Positions 56,997 to 64,000 of a stretch of DNA of 64,000 bases are shown here, piece after piece. The stretch lies in NCBI RefSeq assembly GCF_039555335.1, contig NC_092644.1, positions 43,758,667 to 43,822,666 of the forward strand. The letters run 5' to 3'. Within the stretch, counting starts at the first letter, position 1. Each line of letters begins with the position of its first letter. Below the pieces are notes generated by a model. The model was given only the letters and a program-made list of their open reading frames with translations. It did no database searches and was not told the origin of the DNA. Source of the stretch: Amphiura filiformis (Eukaryota; Echinodermata; Ophiuroidea; Amphilepidida; Amphiuridae). The position numbers were made by a program, and so were the translations under genes.

Positions 56997-58900
56997 CGTC
57001 ATTAGTAATCAGCATTGTTATTTTCGCAACATATAAATGCAATTGTAGATTTGAAGGTTAAGAAAGAGGTAACGCACTTAATCCGCAAACGGAAATATAT
57101 TTTAAGTTATACAGCATTATGTTACCATAGCATTCTATAATCTAAGGAGATGTGTGTATATATATACGTGACTGTATATCATGATGCATATTTGAATTAT
57201 TGTATATGTTACGTGATTATAAAGACGCTTTGTTTTACACGGATTTATGAAAAGATATTTCATAGTGTAGGGTTTCTTATGAAATAATACACTTGCTTTT
57301 AACATGCTACGTTTACCAAAACAATTAACCAAAAACGTGCAAGTGTATTTTATTTTGTTACCTAAAGAAAAGCAAACAATGAGCAAATATTGAAAGTGTA
57401 TAAATGAAAATTGGCGCTGCCCAACGTTCAAATATCAATAGTCTGCAGTTTGGGCAAAATTTAACTAATTTTGATATCAAATTGGATCGATTGAGCCCAC
57501 CTTTATTGGTCGAGCTATAGTTTTAAAATATTGGACGAGCCGTACTCGAGTCCAATATTATTTTTTTAAATTCATAGCGAATTAAGCCAATAAATATTGG
57601 GGGTGTAAAGCATCGAATGTTATCATTATTTTGTTTTGCATCCAATATTTTCCCACACTTGTATTCATCAAAACATAATTATGGTTAACATTTAAAAAAT
57701 TATCAAATTAAGCCCTTATTCATTTAAATTTCTACCATTAATTTACTGTTGATATTGGAACTATAACGTTGTGTTAATATTTGTCCAATGTTTTGCAGTG
57801 ATACTTTGTCCGATATTCACGAAATATGAAATTAACAGGAGATAACGCATATCATAATTATGTAAGTGATTCACACAATAATCTGAAAAGAAAAGTATAT
57901 CGTCGGCATAAATATGAACACGTGGCATTATGAAATTGGTAGTTTGTAAATAAAATTAGAAATTGACATAATGATAATTTAATTATATTAGATTAATTAG
58001 AAAAGTACATAGAATAAATAATATGATATATAATATGATATAGGCCTAGATGTATGTTTTGGTGAAACTTAATGGAATATATGTGAGCCAACGGAACGGT
58101 CCATGGACCAGGCTCAAAATTATTTTGTGTTCGTTTAGTGTACATGTAGTAGTTTTACCGTTTCCCGGTTACACGCGCAAAACATACTTTCCTGACTCAA
58201 ACAAAAATGGACGCCAGAATATGAGTGCATTTCATCAGTTTGATATCACAGCTATGATATGAGTTAATGATATCATACCATTGACACATTTGATACACGA
58301 CTAAATTCCAAATAATTATAATAGTTTTGGTACCGTAAAGTTGAACAAGAAGTCAAGAAATTAAGACTGCAAATTGGTTAGCACCAAAATGATGTACAAT
58401 TTATGCAGATGTGTGTACTGCTAATAAATGTATATCAGCTATACCTGATGTGTGAGTTGATCTGGGTCACAAGAAAGCGACATGCGAACAGCTCAGATGC
58501 CGTGTCTGTTTGTAAACAGTGACACCTATAAATCACGGATTCATATTATCATGAATATTTTACAATCTATCATATTCTGTCTTCAACAACCGTGTATAGT
58601 TTATTATCCTTTGTAAACTAATCCTTCTGCTACAGTATTCAGTGTCCTGTTCCTCCCACAGCATGCACAGGAGCTCACAGGAAAAGTCCTAAAACCGTTA
58701 TTTTCTCTCATTGACTTTTGGGCATCAGGTTTCCCTAATTGATTCGTTTCCAAAACTGTCTTTCAAATTGGATATATCAAATTGCTACTGCTAACCTTAC
58801 CACCTATAATACAATATTATTCTGCATTACAGAATATGACACAGATTACGTTGATGATATATAAAACACGGTGTAGATGATAGCTCGGTAATAAGAGCTA
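56997..58900. other. No gene seen; one 34-bp palindrome
   Basis: ATATTGGACGAG and CTCGAGTCCAATAT form a hairpin at 57528-57561. The rest is AT-rich with short open frames (such as 57135-57431) without recognisable domains. Confidence 0.5.
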
Positions 58901-59073
58901 CACTGTAAAAAAATATGTTACTCAATACTGAGGAAAAAGGTCACAACTCAACTGTTGAGTAAAAATTTACTCAACGTTGAGCTCATAATAGGTCACAACT
59001 CAACTGTTGAGTAAAAAATTACTCAACATTGAGTAATTTACTCATTTGTGTTCAGTAAAATATTTTTACAGTG
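58901..59073. mobile_element. 173-bp mariner-type MITE with ACTCAACTGTTGAGT repeats
   Basis: Ends CACTGTAAAAAAATAT and ATATTTTTACAGTG are inverted and TA-flanked. The interior has two near-identical units starting GGTCACAACTCAACTGTTGA and several TTACTCAAC palindromes. Confidence 0.9.
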
Positions 59074-59384
59074 TAATAAGATATTTCATAATAAGCGCAT
59101 ACTTTGATTATTTTGTTATTTACTTATGTAGTTGAACTTTCTTAATTTACCTGAACAATGCCACTCAATTGATCAGATAAAATAATTACTTTTTGTTCCA
59201 AATTAATTAAAAATATCACATGTTTAAAAATACTTATTTTCTTTTTCACTTCTCTTCACAATTTTAACACAGATCAATCAAATTCAGATGATAAATTATG
59301 TTGGTAGAAGTGAGGTACAGGTATTCGTTTCTTTTAAAAACAAGAGTGAACTGTGACTCATTAAAGGCACATTCAGTGATTTGC

Positions 59385-59732
59385 TCATCCGAACGATCGT
59401 AAAAATCATCAAAATTCGGATTTTGGTACCTTTGTGTTAACATAGCCTGTTATGGTTATGGTTCAGCCGAAAGCCGTGTATTTTAGAAAAAATAAAGAAA
59501 TTTACATGAATCTTTAATTTATACTGACAGTATTATAAATTAGCTACATATAATTTGAATGTAGCTTCAACTTCGTCAATACTGCTGTTTTCTTCGTTTT
59601 TGGCCAAATTTTTCATTTCAAAAATACCAAATGACAATTTGAATGACTTATCCTTCACTTTTAACCGATTTATAAATAATTTTAATTTTTTACACTTTTG
59701 CTGGGTTCACTGAATGGGTCTTTAAGCTTCGT
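59385..59732 (+). repeat. Dispersed repeat R2, copy 2 (uninterrupted)
   Basis: Matches 38640-39272 without the R3 insertion and serves as its empty site. Confidence 0.8.
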
Positions 59733-59927
59733 TAATAACGACACCTACTTTTCTCAGCTCCTTTTTGAACTAATGAGCCATGTTTAATAAACAATCATCT
59801 GGCATCTACATGATTTTTGGAAAAAAAATCTGTAATACTGAAACTTACTTGATTTTTGCATCTTGCGCCGTGACCTGCACGAGGTACCGTCTTTATTCTG
59901 AAGGGGAAAATGAACAAATGGGTCGGT

Positions 59928-60320
59928 ATTGGGCTATTCCAGAAATTAATGGCACCCCCCCTAAAGAAGACATGTAAATTTGTACCATACATTTTTGGGA
60001 ATTCCCAGACCAAAATTTTAACAAAAAAATGGGAATTCCCATTTTGACAATGAAATAATTAAAAATTGGGAATTTCCAGTGTCCCTATAAAGAAGACGGG
60101 CAAACTTTTGCCAAAATTTGTGGGAATTCCCAAGCCTAAAATAAAAGGTGTCCTTTTCTTAGGAATTCCCATGTCTTCTATAAGGGTTGTGAAAATAAAG
60201 ACCATATTTTTTTTTTTTTTTTTTTTTGGGGGAGGGGAAATCCTAGACCAAAAATGGTGAACATTTTTGGGAATCCCATATCTTCTTTAGGGGGTGCCTT
60301 TAGTTTCTGGAATAGCCAAT
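59928..60320. mobile_element. 393-bp MITE with TGGGAATTCCCA repeats
   Basis: ATTGGGCTATTCCAGAAATT and the reverse complement of the right end (ATTGGCTATTCCAGAAACTA) start TIRs of about 45 bp that also share CCTAAAGAAGAYATG. Six degenerate GGGAATTCCC palindromes lie inside (from about 59998 to 60272). A poly-T/poly-G tract lies at 60209-60236. Open frames here are artefacts. Confidence 0.9.
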
Positions 60321-61704
60321 TGCAGGAAAGGTGTGTCTATTTTCACAGGTGAGGTCTATGATTTTGATAGCTTACTGATGGCAGTAATAAGTGTGTGGTG
60401 TTTTATTTGACTTGTAGTTACATACTGAAAGTTTGCATAGTTTAGGATTTTAAGGGTTCGGAATTTGAGATGATTTTTATTAAGTGGTATTAAGTGGTGT
60501 ATTAAGTGGTATTATTTATGTACATGTATTATCCTTGTGTACTGCCCCACAATGACAAAAGGAAGTGTGGGACAATTTTAATACGTTTTTGCCTCCTATT
60601 TATCATGTTTATATATAGCATACCTATCGTCTTGTTTAATAAAAGGTTGGCTTAGTTATGTCTTCAAAAATTACGTAAATAATCACAAAAAGAAGAAGAA
60701 TTGCTTCCGCAGATTTTGTACACACAAAATATAGGGTATCTGAGGAAAAACCATCACAAAAGGAAGTAGGCCTATAAGACAGTCATATAATTTAACAAAT
60801 TATGATGAATTTATGTAAATAATTAATTACTGTTTTAAGGCAATTGATTAAGCAAATAAAATACAAAGTAAGGAACTCTTCTTGATAGGTCTATAATGTC
60901 CCTGAATTTGTCATTGTTATTATTATTTTATTAATAATCATATCTATCTCTATGATGTTGTGTTTTAATAGGACACGGATATTATTAACAATCATATTTA
61001 TTTGCAAGTTGGTTTATAATTAATAATGTCTTATTAATAATTTCTTAGGAATGTAACATATTGTGATTAACTTGTTGACAAGACACGAATTTGATTATCT
61101 ATCTCTATGTTGATGTTGTGTTTTTAATACGCCACGAGTTTTATTAATAATCATATCTATGACTATGATTAAAAACAAAAAAAGAGTTCTCAAGGAATTT
61201 CAAGTAAAATTATGTTAGATAATTTGAATTTTAGCATACTACTTGATTGTTTTATGTAGTTGTATGAAAACGAATAGTGTAGGTGATTATGTACAAATCG
61301 ATATTAGGGAGAAAAATGAATAAAATTATAAAAGACACTATAGTTCATGACGTTCTTTGCGTTTTATTGGTTACTGTAAAAATTTTCAAAGTTTCCACTC
61401 GTGATTGTTCAAAAAGATTTACAAGAATTTGTAAGTATCTACCTCCGGCTAGTGTAGCGGCCAGTGGCGGCGGAAGCATTCAAATTATAGGAGGGGAACG
61501 AACATAACCATGTAGTTCTGGTCTTAGTCTAACGGGGACGAATTTCAAGTTCAGACTATTTTAGCCCGACATTAAGGCCAACTGTGCGGCCAAGTGCATA
61601 TGGAAAGGTTTGGCTTCAAAACGATTCTCTTATTAACGCACCCCTACACAGTTTCCACCCCGATACACCTGAACACACAATTTTGTCCAAGTAAGCAGTG
61701 CCTT
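60321..61704. other. No gene seen; AT-rich imperfect repeats
   Basis: ATCTATCTCTATG...GATGTTGTGTTTT with a following CACG occurs at about 60943 and 61098, among TTATTAATAATCATATCTAT repeats (60918-61165). Otherwise nothing recognised. Confidence 0.5.
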
Positions 61705-62397
61705 CCCAGCAAACACAAAAACGTTTTAAAAACGTTTAAAATAAGTTATATTTTGGCTTTTGGTTTAGGTAAAAACGTTTTAATAACATTAAAATGTCGG
61801 GTTATATAAAGGTCATGATAACGTTTTAAAACGTTTTGTATGAAAACACACTACAACAATATTTTTAAATGTTTTCAAAAAATGTTATTGTAAACTATTT
61901 TTGCAAACATTTTTGCCAAATATTGTGTCAATACTTAAATAACATTATGTTAAAATATTTGAACCCAGGAAACACAGAAATGTTCTTAAAATGTTTTTTT
62001 CAAAACCCTTTAATAACATTTAAATGTCGGGTTATATAAAGGTCATGAAAACGTTTTTAAAACGTTATTGAAAATATTTTAGGAAAACATTTTTCGCAAA
62101 ATATGTTTTAAACCCAAAAATAACATTCTGTTTAGAATGAATTGTACCAAGTTTTCAAAAATGTTTTTGGAATGTTATTAAAACGTTTTTATACCCTCTA
62201 TATAACCCGACATTTAAACGTTTTCTGTAAAACATTTTTGTTTGCTGAGCAGTAGATTATCAAAGAATGATTTTTAAGGTTATGAAAACGTTTTATACTC
62301 TTAATATACCCTTTATATAACCCGACATTTAAACGTTTTCTGACAACCTTTTATAACCTTTTGCGAATGATGTCGAAAACGTTTTGTGTTTGCTGGG
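61705..62397. mobile_element. 693-bp non-autonomous element with CCCAGCAAACACAAAAACG ends
   Basis: CCCAGCAAACACAAAAACGT at the left and AAAACGTTTTGTGTTTGCTG plus GG at the right are TIRs. The interior consists of many AACGTTTTAAAACGTT-like palindromes and repeats of GTCGGGTTATATAAAGG in both orientations. I recall similar ends in many animal genomes (not verified). No coding capacity. Confidence 0.85.
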
Positions 62398-63263
62398 TTG
62401 TCTCTGTGTTTACACTACACGGTTGAGTGCATAGCGTCATAGAGCTGTGTGAGATTCTAGCTGGTAACTAGTGGAAGTACGGGCTGGACGTCATCTGTGA
62501 TTGGTTTTTGTCAAAATACCCCGAATGTTCCCTTCATCCAATCAAATTTTTTTTTTATCGAACGAAAGCTAACACTTTTTTTATTACGTCAACAAATGAC
62601 GCAATTCAATGTTTATAGCAAGGCGAATGTGGTAAACCTGCTGAAAACGTCCTTTTCACGCACAATTTTTGACCAAAATGTAAGTTTCAAAACTCAAAAC
62701 CCCGAGTGATCCTTACAATAGTTTTCAAATTTTCTGTCATTAAATGAAAGATCACACTTCTATTGTCCATATACTAGATTCTTTTCAATGAGCAACGGCC
62801 AATTCTCTTTAAATTGCAAATCGTGTCCGAAAAGTTACTATTTATGCCTGTTTTGTCATACGGTTGTAAATTCAATGAACAATGATTTTGCTTAAAGATC
62901 GCTTAGAAATTGATATGCGCGCGCGAGCAAAACTATGAATTTTACCCCATTTTGGACCAAAACACGTTGTTTGCTTGGACTATAAATGAAGATGCACATG
63001 ACAAATATTGCTTAATTCTATGTTCTAGGATTTTTGAGGAGGGGACACCCGCCCTTGAAAAAATTTAAGGGGGACGTGTACCCACTTCCACCGCCGATGG
63101 TAGCAAATGTAGCCAGGGTGTAGGCAACTGCACCCCAGGTTGTTGCGAGTTGCGACCACGCCCCAAGGTTTTACAACGCTGAGCTAGCTGCAAAATATCC
63201 GCTTTACTAGTAATCGAATTATTGATCAACGAACAGCCATCGACAAACTTTTTAGATGTACAC
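62398..63263. other. No gene seen
   Basis: Short open frames only; no recognised repeats or RNA genes. Confidence 0.45.
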
Positions 63264-64000
63264 CTACACCACATTTCGCCATAATTAATTCTAGAAACGC
63301 TTGCTGTTAGAATAAGAAAAATTTTAATGCTAAATTATTGCACATTCTAGGGAAGCGTGGTTACCGTTTTGAAATAACCGAGTGAGAGGGTTTTCAAGAA
63401 AATATTTTCCTGTCAAAACTGAAGCATCCTCTGTATAAAAGAAAATATGAATATTAACTGCACATCATATATAACGATTCGTGATACCCAATTGTGGCAC
63501 ATTTGAGGTCGTTTATGAGGCAGAGAATTTTATTTCAATTTTATATACGCCAAAATATTTTTTAATTGAGCAAGAATAAGGATAGAAAAAACGTTAAAAA
63601 TTCTATGTATAGATAACATTAGACCCGGCAAAAGATTACTGTTTCGTTTTTATGGTAATCTAATCTTTTATTTCCCGAAGAAACATTTGGGGTCTAAAAT
63701 GGATTTTTTATGTAATTGATAAAAACATCGAACGTGTATACAAGAAAAATGGTAGGTTCCTCTATAGTATTCCTCTATAGTATTACTGACCATGGAAATG
63801 TACTGACACCGTGCGAGCACATGTCAAAATCGATATAATGTATTGTCCATATAGACGCGCATTTATCATGTTTATTGTCAATTAACAACAATTGAGCGCT
63901 ATTAATACACATTAATGTTTTTAGGGAAATAAAATTCCAAAATATGGTACGTTTTCTGCTTTTGCTTGTCACGTGGTAGGCCTATATTGAAGTTGCGAGT
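63264..64000. repeat. Right copy of the window-end direct repeat
   Basis: Matches 199-943 in the same orientation and is cut by the window end, so the repeat may continue. The tRNA-like relic that follows the left copy would lie just outside. Confidence 0.85.

Overview
The window reads as nuclear DNA of an animal. It is AT-rich, with introns and splice-site-like sequence, no bacterial gene packing, many short terminal-inverted-repeat (TIR) elements, tRNA-derived SINE-like repeats and decayed RTE-type retrotransposons. The SINE style, the element mix and the single plausible host gene fit a marine invertebrate, perhaps a deuterostome such as an echinoderm or hemichordate. That placement is inference. 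Most of the 64 kb is repeats inserted into repeats; only one host protein-coding gene is convincing.

Layout. 0-5 kb: a 745-bp sequence that recurs at the far right end, a tRNA-Leu-like relic, and a TIR element flanked by 43-bp direct repeats and carrying a smaller MITE. 5-24 kb: dispersed repeats, a SINE, a 360-bp direct duplication with a GC-rich core, a candidate TATA promoter with a consensus splice donor (15.1-15.5 kb), a very young 355-bp MITE, a minisatellite carrying AGGTCA half-sites, and a patchwork of small duplications. 24.5-38.6 kb: a tandem segmental duplication. Copies A and B differ by later insertions: a foldback element in A, and in B a mariner-like element plus an RTE fragment that was itself split by about 2.6 kb of DNA containing eight copies of one 14-bp motif. 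38.6-42.3 kb: nested MITEs and a SINE. 43.3-45.9 kb: a Tc1-like transposon whose transposase was interrupted by a 5'-truncated RTE retrotransposon, with the target-site duplication still visible. 46.2-48.5 kb: a second, frameshifted LINE on the other strand. 50.3-51.3 kb: a MITE interrupted by a palindromic composite. 55.2-55.8 kb: the host gene. 56-62.4 kb: five further MITE-like elements.

The host gene (55185-55835, +) encodes a 216-residue secreted precursor with a signal peptide, an acidic spacer and two related putative peptides bounded by dibasic sites; the second ends in Gly-Gly-Arg, an amidation-type tail. A splice acceptor lies 15 bp before the ATG, so the whole coding region is in one exon. 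Two helix-forming peptides, a single coding exon and a 5'-UTR intron recall the corticotropin-releasing-hormone (CRH/DH44) family. Sequence similarity is weak, so this is a hypothesis. No operon-like or multi-gene system is visible.
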